From positions 1 to 53,944 of the forward strand of contig CAIUOG010000089.1 in assembly GCA_903900705.1 (NCBI GenBank): DNA of 53,944 nt, given 5' to 3'. How positions within the stretch are numbered: position 1 is the first letter of the stretch; each line of letters starts with the position of its first letter. This document shows, piece after piece, positions 8,956 through 17,898 of the stretch. The notes beneath the pieces are model-generated. The model saw only the letters and a program-made list of their open reading frames with translations, did not search any database and was not told where the DNA came from. The position numbers and the translations under genes are program-made. This DNA is from an uncultured Acidobacteriia bacterium (GTDB taxonomy: Bacteria; Acidobacteriota; Terriglobia; Bryobacterales; Bryobacteraceae).

Positions 8956-10197
8956 ATGAATCCATTTTTTGGAAGGACTTACAAAACAGGGCCCATCTTC
9001 ATTGCAGCTGTACTCTCGGCTGTATTGCCCCCGTTTGCCGCGGCACAGAATCTGATGCAGGGCCTGGCGTCCGGCGGCAGCGTGAAGCTGCTCACGTCCG
9101 ACGCGGCGGTGCTGGAGACCGAGGAGATCAAAAAAGACCTGCCCTGCAGTGTCACCTCCGTCAAGCCCGTGCTGGGATTCGATCTCCGGTTTCATACCGG
9201 CTACGACATTATTTTGCCGCTGAAAGAGATCGCCGGCGACGGCGATCTGCTCACCATCGTCTTTAAGGTCACTTCGGATAACGCCAGGGACAACCCCAGC
9301 TATTTCTCGCAGAAGTACACGGTGCCAAACATCGAGGCGGACGCCCGGGGCGACGCGTACCTGCAGGGCGGCTTCGACGTGGGCGAGGGAAACTACCATA
9401 TTTCCTGGATGATGCGTGACCGCCAGGAGCGGGTCTGCGCCTCCAGCTGGGATATCGCCGCCACCCTGCCGGCGAAAGACCAAAATATGAAGCTGCCGAT
9501 CGCGGCCAACACGATCGACGTTTCCGAGCGTGAGTTTTTCAAAGACGAACCTCCCGTTACCCGCCTTTCCACCAGCGACGCGCTGAACGTCAAGATTCTG
9601 ATCAATTTCGGGCCGCAGAAGGCCTCGGCCGCCGCCATGCAGCCCATCGACACCAGCGCGCTGGTATCGATTCTGCGAAACATCTCGCGTGAACCGCGCA
9701 TTGCGAAGTTCTCCGTGGTCGCCTTTAATATGAACGACCAGCGCGTGGTTTACCGCCGGGAAAACTCGGACCAGATCGACTTCCCCGAGCTGGGAAAGGC
9801 GCTCTCGACCCTGAAGCTCGGGATGGTCGACTACAAAAAGCTGACGGAGAAACGCAGCGAAACCGAGTTTCTCACCCGGTTGATTCAGGACGAACTCGGC
9901 CATAACACTTCAGACGCGGTCATCTTCGCCGGTCCTAAAGTGATGCTGGACGAAGCTCCCGCGCCGGACAGCTTCCGGGAACTGACGGCATCCAGTTTCC
10001 CCGTCTTCTATATGAACTACAACCTGGCGCCGCAGCAGAATCCCTGGCGCGACTCCATCGGCACGGTGGTGAAGAGGCTCCGCGGTTACGAATATACGAT
10101 CAGCCGGCCCCGCGATCTGTGGAATGCGTGGTCCGACATTATGGGCCGTATCGTAAAGTTGAAACTGGTAGCCGCCACCACGGCGTCAGTACAGTAG
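8956..10197 (+). CDS. Exported protein of unknown function
   Basis: I start it at ATG 8956 (413 aa), because this gives a clean signal peptide (IFIAAVLSAVLPPFAAAQ); the frame is open 54 codons upstream, but that stretch is not protein-like. The first half contains a beta-rich segment. The middle (LNVKILINFGP, then SALVSILRNISREPRIAKFSVVAFNM) resembles the alternating strand/helix pattern of an alpha/beta (VWA-like) domain, but no MIDAS motif DxSxS is present. I do not recognise the family. It is first in a tight four-gene operon, and the next ATG comes 2 bp after its stop. Confidence 0.65.
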   Translation: MNPFFGRTYKTGPIFIAAVLSAVLPPFAAAQNLMQGLASGGSVKLLTSDAAVLETEEIKKDLPCSVTSVKPVLGFDLRFHTGYDIILPLKEIAGDGDLLTIVFKVTSDNARDNPSYFSQKYTVPNIEADARGDAYLQGGFDVGEGNYHISWMMRDRQERVCASSWDIAATLPAKDQNMKLPIAANTIDVSEREFFKDEPPVTRLSTSDALNVKILINFGPQKASAAAMQPIDTSALVSILRNISREPRIAKFSVVAFNMNDQRVVYRRENSDQIDFPELGKALSTLKLGMVDYKKLTEKRSETEFLTRLIQDELGHNTSDAVIFAGPKVMLDEAPAPDSFRELTASSFPVFYMNYNLAPQQNPWRDSIGTVVKRLRGYEYTISRPRDLWNAWSDIMGRIVKLKLVAATTASVQ

Positions 10198-10199
10198 AC

Positions 10200-10763
10200 A
10201 TGAAATTCCGCTTCAGAGTTCGAACAGCCGCTCCCGCCCTCCTGTTGTTTGCGACCGCCGTCGCCGGTTTCAGCCAGCGCTATACCGACCCGGACACGCT
10301 GGCGCCCAACTTCCCGACGCCACAGGTTGTGGTGGACCGGATGCTGGAACTCGCGCAGGTGAAGCCGGGCGAGTCGGTTTACGATCTTGGCTGCGGCGAT
10401 GGACGGATTGTGATTACCGCCGCCCAGAAGTTCAACGCGAAGGGCGTTGGCATCGAAATCCGCCGCGACATCTACGAAGCCACCCTCGGACGGGTGAATT
10501 CGCTGGGTCTCAGCGACCAGGTCAAAATCCTCCACGGCAATGCGCTGCGCGCCGACCTGAGCCAGGCTGACGTTGTCACGCTCTACCTGCTGACCAGTTC
10601 CAATGAAAAGTTCCGGCCAATCCTCGAAAAAGGCCTCAAGCCGAACGCCCGCGTGGTTTCCCACGACTTCGAGATCCGGGGCTGGAAGGCCTCCAAAGTC
10701 GAGAAGATGATGGTGGAAGGCCGACCGCACATGATCTACGTCTATCACCTCGATTCCAAATAA
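10200..10763 (+). CDS. Class I SAM-dependent methyltransferase with N-terminal signal
   Basis: A 187-aa protein. After a hydrophobic leader (PALLLFATAVAGFSQ) comes the SAM-binding motif I VYDLGCGDGRIV (around residues 60-71), then the acidic end of strand 2 (GVGIEIRRD) and a motif near VVTLYLLTSS. This resembles the FAM173/ATPSCKMT-like and related small methyltransferases. The substrate is unknown. The apparent signal peptide is odd for a SAM-dependent enzyme; it could instead be a membrane anchor. The start ATG 10200 sits 2 bp after the upstream stop, so translation is probably coupled. Confidence 0.75.
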   Translation: MKFRFRVRTAAPALLLFATAVAGFSQRYTDPDTLAPNFPTPQVVVDRMLELAQVKPGESVYDLGCGDGRIVITAAQKFNAKGVGIEIRRDIYEATLGRVNSLGLSDQVKILHGNALRADLSQADVVTLYLLTSSNEKFRPILEKGLKPNARVVSHDFEIRGWKASKVEKMMVEGRPHMIYVYHLDSK

Positions 10764-10779
10764 TATAAGCTGACAGGCG

Positions 10780-11508
10780 ATGCGTTTCTTCGTCTGCCTG
10801 CTTATTCTGATTGCGGTTACTCCCGTTTTTTGTCAACCTCCGATCCCGCATTACGAAGTGAAACGGGCCACTTCGCCCATCGTGATTGACGGGAAGCCCG
10901 ACGACAAGGCCTGGGCAGCCGCCGGGAAGATAGAACTGATCTTCCCCTGGGACGCGCAGACCGGCGCGAAACAGAAAACCACCGCCCGACTGCTCTGGGA
11001 CGATAACTACCTCTACGTCTCCTACGAATGCGAGGACGAGGACATCGTGGCGTTTCACACCGAGCGCGATGACCCGACTTATCTCGACGACGCGGTGGAG
11101 ATCTTCCTCAATCCCCTGCCCTCTCAGACCGGTGTCTATTTCGGCCTTGAAATGAACGCCCGCGCCACGCTTTACGACTACATCATGTATAAAGCTTTGC
11201 CGTCTGACTCGATGCATCTGTTCAAGCAGTTCGACCTGCAGGGCGTGAAGCTGGCCACCTCTATCGACGGCACGATGAACATGCGTGGCGACAAGGACAA
11301 GGGGTGGAGTCTTGAAGTCGCCATCCCGTGGTCAAACTTTGAAGGGCTTTCGAAACGCCCGGAACCCGGCGACGTCTGGGCCGCCAACATCAACCGCTGG
11401 GACGGCGTGGAGCCCAACCGCCGCATGAGTAACTGGTCAGACCCGGTGCAGCCCCGCCCGAATCCACACGTACCGGCTCGGTTCGGCCAGCTGCTGTTCG
11501 TCCGGTAG
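10780..11508 (+). CDS. Exported carbohydrate-binding family 9-like protein
   Basis: A 242-aa protein with a short signal peptide (FFVCLLILIAVTPVFCQ). It then shows the CBM9-like sequence pattern: SPIVIDGKPDDKAWAAA, a TTARLLWDDNYLYVSYECED strand pair, DPTYLDDAVEIFLNP, and near the end WSLEVAIPWSNF followed by GDVWAANINRW. Family members are single beta-sandwich domains, thought to bind polysaccharide ends. There is no catalytic domain. It lies 16 bp after the methyltransferase gene and 9 bp before the SDR. Confidence 0.8.
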   Translation: MRFFVCLLILIAVTPVFCQPPIPHYEVKRATSPIVIDGKPDDKAWAAAGKIELIFPWDAQTGAKQKTTARLLWDDNYLYVSYECEDEDIVAFHTERDDPTYLDDAVEIFLNPLPSQTGVYFGLEMNARATLYDYIMYKALPSDSMHLFKQFDLQGVKLATSIDGTMNMRGDKDKGWSLEVAIPWSNFEGLSKRPEPGDVWAANINRWDGVEPNRRMSNWSDPVQPRPNPHVPARFGQLLFVR

Positions 11509-11517
11509 AGTGAACAG

Positions 11518-12228
11518 ATGGCGATTTCCCTGGAGGGTCAGGCAGTTCTCATCATCGGCGCATCGAGCGGTATCGGCCGCGAGACGGCGCTGCTTTTCGC
11601 GCAGGAAGGCGCGCGGGTAATGGCGTCGGCGCGACGGGCCGAGCGCCTGGCGGAACTGGAGCCCCGCGGCATCGCCATCCATGCGGCGGACGCCTGTGAT
11701 CCGGCGGCCATGGAAGCTCTCGCCGCAGCCACTCTCGCGAAGTTCGGCCGGATCGACAGCCTGATCTTCGCGACCGGCACAAACATTCCGGATCGCGCCC
11801 TGTCGCGACTGACCACAGACCTGTGGGACATGATGGTGGGGACAAATCTGAACGCGGCTTATTATGCGACGCGCGCGGTGCTGCCGGCGATGCGGGCGCA
11901 GAAGGCGGGGTCGATTTACTACATCTCGTCGAAGTCCGCCGTAATTCCCGATGAATCCGGCGCGGCGTATCAGGCAGCGAAACGAGGACTCGCCGGGCTG
12001 GCGCAGGCGATCCGGGTGGAGGAGAAAGACCAGGGGATCCGCACGTGCGTGGTCTGCCCGGGTCTGACCGACACGGAGATCATACTGAAACGGCCTGTCA
12101 GAACCCCCGCCGAAGTAATGGCGAAGGCTCTGCAGGCCGTGGACGTGGCGGAACTGGTGGTCTCGCTCGCGAAATTGCCGGCGCGGGCGTGGGTGCCGCA
12201 GGTGGAAATCTACCCGTCGGCGCTGTAG
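11518..12228 (+). CDS. SDR family oxidoreductase
   Basis: A 236-aa classical short-chain dehydrogenase/reductase. The cofactor motif is IIGASSGIG (residues 12-20), with Arg residues after strand 2 (ASARRAERL) favouring NADP. The catalytic set is S138, Y151 and K155 (YQAAK). The PG region (VVCPGLTDTEI) is also present. The substrate cannot be told. It is last in the operon that starts at 8956. Confidence 0.85.
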   Translation: MAISLEGQAVLIIGASSGIGRETALLFAQEGARVMASARRAERLAELEPRGIAIHAADACDPAAMEALAAATLAKFGRIDSLIFATGTNIPDRALSRLTTDLWDMMVGTNLNAAYYATRAVLPAMRAQKAGSIYYISSKSAVIPDESGAAYQAAKRGLAGLAQAIRVEEKDQGIRTCVVCPGLTDTEIILKRPVRTPAEVMAKALQAVDVAELVVSLAKLPARAWVPQVEIYPSAL

Positions 12229-12231
12229 GCG

Positions 12232-12825
12232 TTACTTGAGAGCAATAATGTGGACCCGGCGGTTCTTCGACCAGCAGGCTTCATCCTGTTCGGAACAGAC
12301 CTGCTTTTCCTTGCCGTAGCTGACAGTGGACAGCTGGCTGCCGGAAACGCCGGACGAAACCAGGTAATCCTTCGCGGCTTTCGCGCGGGCTTCACCGAGC
12401 GCCATGTTGTATTCGGCCGAACCGCGTTCGTCACAGTAACCTTCGACGCGAATTTTGTAGTCCGGATACTGGTTCAGGATGGTGGCCAGTTCTTTCGAAT
12501 CACCGCTCAGGGTCTTTACGGCCGTGTCGCTCAGGGTGTGGCGGTCATAGTCGAAATAGGCGTCCTGAATACGACCGAGGAGTTCGTCGATGCGGGCGCG
12601 AGTGGCGGCGTCGGGATATTTCGAAGCGGGCGCGGTTTGCGCCACCGGCTGTGACTGGCGCGGCGCTTCCGGCCGGGCGGCGGGCGCTGGCGTGGCAGGC
12701 TTCGCCTGGGCGACCGGCGCTGAAGTGGCGGGCGCCTTCACGGCCACTGGTTTCTTCGCGCATGCCGACCCAAACACAAAAAGGATGGCGGCGGCGGAAA
12801 TGTTCAGATATAAGCTTTTCTTCAT
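12232..12825 (-). CDS. pal: Peptidoglycan-associated lipoprotein Pal (OmpA family)
   Basis: A 197-aa outer-membrane lipoprotein that anchors the membrane to peptidoglycan. I start it at ATG 12825, because that gives a leader ending in C22 (VFGSAC); the longer frame has no leader. A Pro/Ala-rich linker (about 25-70) precedes the OmpA-like domain (about 80-197). That domain has the peptidoglycan-binding region GYCDERGSAEYNMALGEARA, and the end (SKNRRVHIIAL) is typical. The rest of the Tol-Pal operon is not next to it. Confidence 0.85.
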   Translation of the reverse strand: MKKSLYLNISAAAILFVFGSACAKKPVAVKAPATSAPVAQAKPATPAPAARPEAPRQSQPVAQTAPASKYPDAATRARIDELLGRIQDAYFDYDRHTLSDTAVKTLSGDSKELATILNQYPDYKIRVEGYCDERGSAEYNMALGEARAKAAKDYLVSSGVSGSQLSTVSYGKEKQVCSEQDEACWSKNRRVHIIALK

Positions 12826-12932
12826 GGTTTGAATCCCCCAGTTCCAATTGTTACGAGCGAAATGAAAATTCACCATCCTGTCCTGACAGGATATTTCAGC
12901 ACTACGCGGTCGCCTACACTGGGCATGAACCT

Positions 12933-14288
12933 GTGAGACTCCTTTCTCTGCCCAGTCTGCTGTCCAGTTCTTTGCCCGATTCGGGGCACGGCCGACACCT
13001 GCGTCCACCGGTGGTGCTGCTGGCGGGTTTCGGCGGCCTGCTCGCTTTCATTCTTGCCACGGCCATCGGCACGCTGTTCATGCTGGACCGCGTTCGCACC
13101 GACGACAAACGGATGCGCCAGGCCTTCATCGAACGGCTGGCCGAACTGGAGCAGATCCGCTCACAGATCTATCTTTCCGGCACGTACGTGCGCGATTTCC
13201 TGCTCTCGCCGGATCCGGTGGGCGCGGAGGAACAGCGGGCCCGCCTGACGGGCATCGAACTCGAAACCAAAGCCGTGCTGGACCGCTACGCCCGGTCACT
13301 GGACGCGGGCGAACAGGACGCGTTCGCGGCGCTGCGCGGGGAAATTGACGCCTACTGGCAGGTGCTGCAGACGACCTTCGACTGGACGCAGGCGGAACGC
13401 GACGAACTGCGTTACAGCTTCTTCTACGAACAGCTGGTACCGCGACGCACGACGATGCTGCAGATTGCGGACCAGATCGGGTCAATCAATCAGCGCGGTC
13501 TGGCGAACGCGGAGGATCGCTTCGCGCAGTCCGCGCTGAACCTGCGCTGGTCACTGATTGCCACGTTCGCGTTCACGATGCTGGGCGGCGTGGCGCTGGC
13601 GCTGATGACCGGCACGCTGACGATCCGGCTGGAGCGCGAACTGGAGAAGCGCGGGCAGGATCTGCAGGAGCTATCCGCCCGGCTGGTGCGAATCCAGGAG
13701 GAGGAGCGGCGGATGCTGGCGCGCGAACTGCACGACGAAGTGGGCCAGTCGCTTTCCGCGATTCTGATGGAGGCAGGCAACGCGGAGTTTGCCGAGACGC
13801 AGACGGAACTGCGGGAACAGGCACGCTCGATTGGCACGCTGGCGGGCAAGACACTGAACGTGGTGCGCGACCTTGCGCTGCTGTTGCGCCCGTCTATGCT
13901 GGACGATTTCGGGCTGGTGCCGGCGCTCAACTGGCAGGCCAGGGAAATGGGCAAGCGGACGGGCCTGGCGATCCGGGTGACAGCGGGCGAAGACTGCGAC
14001 GACCTGCCCGACGACCATAAGACCTGCATCTACCGCCTGGTGCAGGAGGCGCTGAACAATGCCGCCCGGCACGCGAGGGCCAGGACGCTGCAGGTGGCCG
14101 TGCGGCGGGAACCGGACCGCGTTCATTTCTCGGTGCAGGACGACGGCGTTGGTTTCGACATGAGGGCGGTCCACGGTCTGGGCATGCTCGGCATGGAAGA
14201 GCGCGTCCGCCGCCTGGGCGGCAAGTTCCGGATCGAGACCAGCCCGGGGCGCGGGACCATGATCGTGGCGGAACTGCCACTGGCTTAA
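12933..14288 (+). CDS. Sensor histidine kinase, NarL/LytS-type (HisKA_3)
   Basis: I start it at GTG 12933, giving 451 aa; upstream in-frame sequence overlaps the pal promoter and is not protein-like. The layout is TM1 (PPVVLLAGFGGLLAFILATAI), a four-helix-bundle extracytoplasmic sensor domain (about 55-205), TM2 (IATFAFTMLGGVALALMTG), a short linker helix, HisKA_3 with phospho-acceptor H267 (ARELHDEVGQS), and an HATPase_c domain (N-box LVQEALNNAARHA; DDGVGFDM; GLGMLGMEERV). Such kinases pair with LuxR-type regulators, but none is adjacent, so its partner lies elsewhere. It converges on clcA, sharing TTAA. Confidence 0.85.
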   Translation: MRLLSLPSLLSSSLPDSGHGRHLRPPVVLLAGFGGLLAFILATAIGTLFMLDRVRTDDKRMRQAFIERLAELEQIRSQIYLSGTYVRDFLLSPDPVGAEEQRARLTGIELETKAVLDRYARSLDAGEQDAFAALRGEIDAYWQVLQTTFDWTQAERDELRYSFFYEQLVPRRTTMLQIADQIGSINQRGLANAEDRFAQSALNLRWSLIATFAFTMLGGVALALMTGTLTIRLERELEKRGQDLQELSARLVRIQEEERRMLARELHDEVGQSLSAILMEAGNAEFAETQTELREQARSIGTLAGKTLNVVRDLALLLRPSMLDDFGLVPALNWQAREMGKRTGLAIRVTAGEDCDDLPDDHKTCIYRLVQEALNNAARHARARTLQVAVRREPDRVHFSVQDDGVGFDMRAVHGLGMLGMEERVRRLGGKFRIETSPGRGTMIVAELPLA

Positions 14289-15988
14289 CTGGTTCTTAAG
14301 CCCGGCGGATTGCGGTAGGCGCGCATGAGGTCCTTCACGGTCACCTGACCCAGGAGGCGGGTGACGTCGCGGCGGTCGACGACGGGCAGGAGGCTGAGGT
14401 CGAACCTCGAAAGGCGGTGCAGCACGAGGTCCGCCGGATGGTCGGGGTGGAGGTGCGGCAGGTAGTTGGGGAACTGACTCACGGCAATGGAACCGAGGGT
14501 TTCGTCGCCCTGGCCATGTCGGAGCGCCTCGTCGAGAGCGCGGCGCGGCAAGACGCTGGACAGTCTGCCGTCGTGGCCAATGAGGCAATCTCCCTCCGGC
14601 ACGAGGAGACGCGCGGCGGCGACGGTGGTTTCGGGACTGAGCAGGAGACCGGGGTGCTGCATGGCGTCCGCCACGAGGAGGTCGGGTTCCTGCCTGTGGC
14701 CTTTCGGATGGGGCAGATGAACGCCATCCTGCGAGGCGAGCGCGTCGTAGATCGGGGTGTGAGCGAGCGCGCGGGCGACGCCGTAGGCGACGAGGCTGGA
14801 GATCATGAGCGGCACGATGATGTTGTAGTCGCGCGTCAGTTCGAAGATCATGACGACCGCCGTGATGGGGCTGCGGATGACGCCGGCGAACGTTGTGGCC
14901 ATGCCGACCAGAGCGTAAGCACCCGCCGGCGCGGTGGTGGCGGGGAACCAGGTGTGCAGGGCCGAGCCGAAGCTTCCGCCGAGCATGGCGCCCAGGAAAA
15001 GGCTGGGTCCGAAGATGCCGCCGGCGTTGCCGGAACTGTAGCAGAAGACGGTGGCGACGAATTTCAGGACGAGCAGGACGAACATCTGCGTGGTAGTGAG
15101 CTGCCCGTGCAGCGCCAGTTCCACGGCGGCATAGCCTGCGCCCAGCACCTCCGCGCTGTAGAGGGCGAGCAGGCCGGCGGTGAGACCTCCGGTGGCGGGC
15201 TGAAAGGGGAGCGTCCAGCCGGGCAGCCGGCGATATTGCAACCGAAGGCGCAGCAGGGCGGTGGTGAAGGCCACCGAGATGAGACCGCCGGCAACGCCGA
15301 GGATCGCGTAAAAAAGGAATTCGGTAGGGTGAACCAGACTGTAAGCGGGGACCCGGAACAACGGGGTATCGCCCAGCCATAAGTGCAGCACCATCCAGGA
15401 GGTGGCCGCGCCGATGACCACCGAACCGAGAAGGCCGGCGTTCATATCGCCCAGCAGTTCCTCGAGCGTAAACAGAACGGCGGCCACGGGGGTGTTGAAG
15501 GCGGCGGCCAGCGCGGCGGCCACTCCGACCGGGACCAGCGCCTGGACGTCCCGCTTGCCAAGGCCGACGCGCCTTAAGAGAAAGGAGGCGACGCCCGCGC
15601 CGATCTGTACCGACGGACCCTCGCGGCCCAGAGCTACACCGCCACCGAGAGAAATGGCACAGCAGAGGAATTTGCCGGTGGCTGTGCGGAGGCTGATGTA
15701 GCCTTCGCCGGCGATGAGCGAGGCTTTGGTCTGAGGAACGCCGCTGCCCCGCGCGTCGGGGAATACCTTCATCAGCAGGTAGCCGGCAATCAGGGCGGCC
15801 AGAGCCGGTGTCAGGGGACGAAGCCAGACCGGCATGGACTGGGAGAACAGAAGGGCGTGCATCCAGTCTGTAAATGCCATGAAGGCGACGATGGTGGAGC
15901 CGACAACGGCGCCGATGATAAGTGCAATCGCCAGGTGCGACGGATCCGCGATGACACGGCGGATGCGCTCCTGCCAGGAGGAAGTCAT
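14285..15988 (-). CDS. ClC-type chloride channel/antiporter with C-terminal CBS pair
   Basis: A 567-aa membrane protein. The selectivity-filter motifs of the ClC family are present: GSGVPQ (81-86), GREGPSVQIGAG with gating glutamate E123, and GNAGGIFGPSLFLGAMLGG. About ten TM helices are followed by a cytosolic region from about 430 with two CBS-like halves (VADAMQHPGLLLSPETTV and VTVKDLMRAYRNPPG). The gating Glu suggests a channel or Cl-/H+ exchanger. It is a single-gene unit on the minus strand. Confidence 0.88.
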   Translation of the reverse strand: MTSSWQERIRRVIADPSHLAIALIIGAVVGSTIVAFMAFTDWMHALLFSQSMPVWLRPLTPALAALIAGYLLMKVFPDARGSGVPQTKASLIAGEGYISLRTATGKFLCCAISLGGGVALGREGPSVQIGAGVASFLLRRVGLGKRDVQALVPVGVAAALAAAFNTPVAAVLFTLEELLGDMNAGLLGSVVIGAATSWMVLHLWLGDTPLFRVPAYSLVHPTEFLFYAILGVAGGLISVAFTTALLRLRLQYRRLPGWTLPFQPATGGLTAGLLALYSAEVLGAGYAAVELALHGQLTTTQMFVLLVLKFVATVFCYSSGNAGGIFGPSLFLGAMLGGSFGSALHTWFPATTAPAGAYALVGMATTFAGVIRSPITAVVMIFELTRDYNIIVPLMISSLVAYGVARALAHTPIYDALASQDGVHLPHPKGHRQEPDLLVADAMQHPGLLLSPETTVAAARLLVPEGDCLIGHDGRLSSVLPRRALDEALRHGQGDETLGSIAVSQFPNYLPHLHPDHPADLVLHRLSRFDLSLLPVVDRRDVTRLLGQVTVKDLMRAYRNPPGLRTS

Positions 15989-16577
15989 CTGTTTTCAGAA
16001 TCGCACTGGGGGGGTGCGCAGCAAAAGGACGGGTGGGGTGGGTAGTGAGAAACCGTACGAATTCGCCGCAGCGGGCGGAAGCGGCCAAAAGCCAGGTTCG
16101 TTCGTGGCGTTTTGGAGCATTTTTGAGGCGAAAGTGGGATAAAGCGCGGCTGAAACGAGGCTCTAAAAAGCAGGTTTTTTGGATCTCGCCTCGTGTTTTC
16201 AGTGAGTTGGCAGGTTCGTTCCGCAAAAAACTCGTTTTCAGAGCGCAAAAGGGGGCGACGGCGAGGGTGGTGAGATGGAACGGGCGAACGGCGGGAGACA
16301 GAGAGGTGGCGTCGCAGGGGTGGGATTGCCGGGTTTTGCGGTGCTGGAAGTTATCGATCAGCATTTTGGAGCCTGTTTTTTCGGGTCAGTGTCAGTTTGA
16401 AGCACGGAGGTGGCTGACAGGCGGGGGGAATCCGGGCAAGTTGTTGATTTTAATGTGTTGATTTTGTTTTGGGGGATGTTACCGGGAAGGGGCGGGTTTG
16501 AGGGTGCCAAAGAAATGCGTAAACCCTGTTTTCCTGAGTGACGGACTCAGGAGAACGGTAGGGGAATCGATCCTGAA
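15989..16577 (+). other. 589-bp non-coding stretch with G-runs and short direct repeats
   Basis: I see no convincing gene here: open frames exist on both strands, but their translations are basic, low-complexity and unlike known proteins. The stretch has many G runs and T runs. CAGGTTCGTTC occurs twice (16093-16103 and 16211-16221), and TTTTGGAGC also recurs. Near its right end is a hairpin, TCCTGAGT (16532-16539) / ACTCAGGA (16545-16552), just downstream of the GH99-like gene on the minus strand. This hairpin could end that transcript, though no T-tract follows. Confidence 0.4.
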
Positions 16578-17681
16578 TCAATGCGCGTTCCGCAGTGCCG
16601 TGTGCACGGCGCGAAGGCGCGCACGCCCTTCGTTCAGCGTGGGGACGAGCCAACCGCCTTCGTCATTCTCATTCCAGGCATAGATCAGAATGGCCTTTGC
16701 CGGGGCTGCGGCGGGGTGCGACTGAATCCATTCCACCGCATGCGTCAGGTGATTGGACAGCTGCGGCGGGGTGGGTGCGGCATAGAACTTCTCAAGGCCC
16801 ACGTTCGGTTGCTGCCAGGACTCCCAGAAAACGGGGCGCTCCACGCGCGGACGGCGGTCCCATCCTGTCATCACAATCGGAACGACGGCCGAGTTGGTGG
16901 AACGGCATTCCTCCCAGAAGCGCTCGACTTCCCGGGCCAGTTGCGAATACGGAGCGTTTGTGCCGTCGCGCTGGAAGGCATACGCGCTGATGGCGTCGGC
17001 ATGGAGTTCCTCGCGGACGCGGGAGGCGCGACTACTGCTGAAGTCCAGCACCACGACATAGGGCTCGACGAGGTGCTTCGCACGGGTCAGGCTGCGCAGT
17101 TGAGCCATGGCGACCGACGACTGATGCGCGCCCCAGGCCTGGCTGGCGGGGTCGGCGGTTAAGAGATAGAGCAGAGGCCGACCGCCGGCGACACGCTGGT
17201 AACCGGGGTCGGCCATGAGTGCGGCGGCGCGTTCCAACTGGCGGGAGGCGGCTTCGGCGTCGGCCCATTGGCCCTGCTCCAGGATCAGACAGAATTGCAG
17301 ACCGCGCCCGCGGGCGCTGGACAGATAATGCTCCAGGCCATGATTCATTGCGCTGCCATCCGCATAGAGGAGGAACGCCCAGTAATCGAGGCCGGCGGAC
17401 CTGGCGTATTGGATTTCGCGATCCATGATCCGCTGACTGGAGCCATCGATCCGGACCTGATCGTCCGCAAGGATCCGGGCGAAGAACGGCAGGCGACCGT
17501 GCCATTTCGCGGGGCCCAGACTTCTCTGGACAGCCTTACCCACTTCGCTTCGGTCTCCGTGCCAGGCATCCCAGCGGATGGCTCCGGCGATGATCTTTTC
17601 TTCGGGTCTGGCTGCGCGGGTCAGAAGGGGGAGAAGAAGAAAGACGGCGGCCAGCAGGATTTTACGCGGGGCAAAACGCAT
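16578..17681 (-). CDS. Exported glycoside-hydrolase-like protein (GH99/WbsX-like)
   Basis: A 367-aa protein with a signal peptide (ILLAAVFLLLPLLTRAA). The sequence follows the plan of GH99-like / WbsX-type (beta/alpha)8 proteins: GAIRWDAWHGD near the start, IQYARSAGLDYWAFLLYAD, GRPLLYLLTA, IVMTGWDRRPRVE, and near the end ILIYAWNENDEGGWLVPTL, which resembles the WNEWxEG segment of that group. The substrate is unknown. It stands alone, downstream of nothing on its strand. Confidence 0.65.
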   Translation of the reverse strand: MRFAPRKILLAAVFLLLPLLTRAARPEEKIIAGAIRWDAWHGDRSEVGKAVQRSLGPAKWHGRLPFFARILADDQVRIDGSSQRIMDREIQYARSAGLDYWAFLLYADGSAMNHGLEHYLSSARGRGLQFCLILEQGQWADAEAASRQLERAAALMADPGYQRVAGGRPLLYLLTADPASQAWGAHQSSVAMAQLRSLTRAKHLVEPYVVVLDFSSSRASRVREELHADAISAYAFQRDGTNAPYSQLAREVERFWEECRSTNSAVVPIVMTGWDRRPRVERPVFWESWQQPNVGLEKFYAAPTPPQLSNHLTHAVEWIQSHPAAAPAKAILIYAWNENDEGGWLVPTLNEGRARLRAVHTALRNAH

Positions 17682-17779
17682 TTACCTCAGAATATCGCCC
17701 TCGCGCTTTAGGAGGGCCGATTGAAGACCTTTACGGGCAGGAGGGTGGAACCGAACGGCTACCCGCTCCCTGCGCTGGT

Positions 17780-17802
17780 CATCTGACCGTATTCGGTCGA
17801 TG
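17780..17802. promoter_or_regulatory. Inverted repeat upstream of adhP, likely operator
   Basis: CATC-T-GACCG-TATT-CGGTC-GATG, a nearly perfect palindrome about 97 bp before the adhP start. Its core TGACCG-N4-CGGTCG matches the palindrome between oleate hydratase and the stress genes (22590-22609), so the same dimeric regulator may bind both. This is inferred from sequence only. Confidence 0.45.
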
Positions 17803-17898
17803 CTGACACCGGGGTGACGGGCGTTTCGCGAGGGGATCCGCGGGATTCCGGTTCGGCCTCCGGATTGCGAAACCAGTGGCAGACCCATGAGGAAAACA

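Noticed and set aside
13671-16364. 897-codon open frame on the minus strand across clcA and the kinase
   Set aside because: Arg/Pro/His-rich, unlike any protein. It is the shadow of clcA and the kinase in a high-GC genome.
16033-16461. 142-codon frame in the 16.0-16.5 kb region
   Set aside because: Basic, repetitive sequence without similarity. Probably non-coding.
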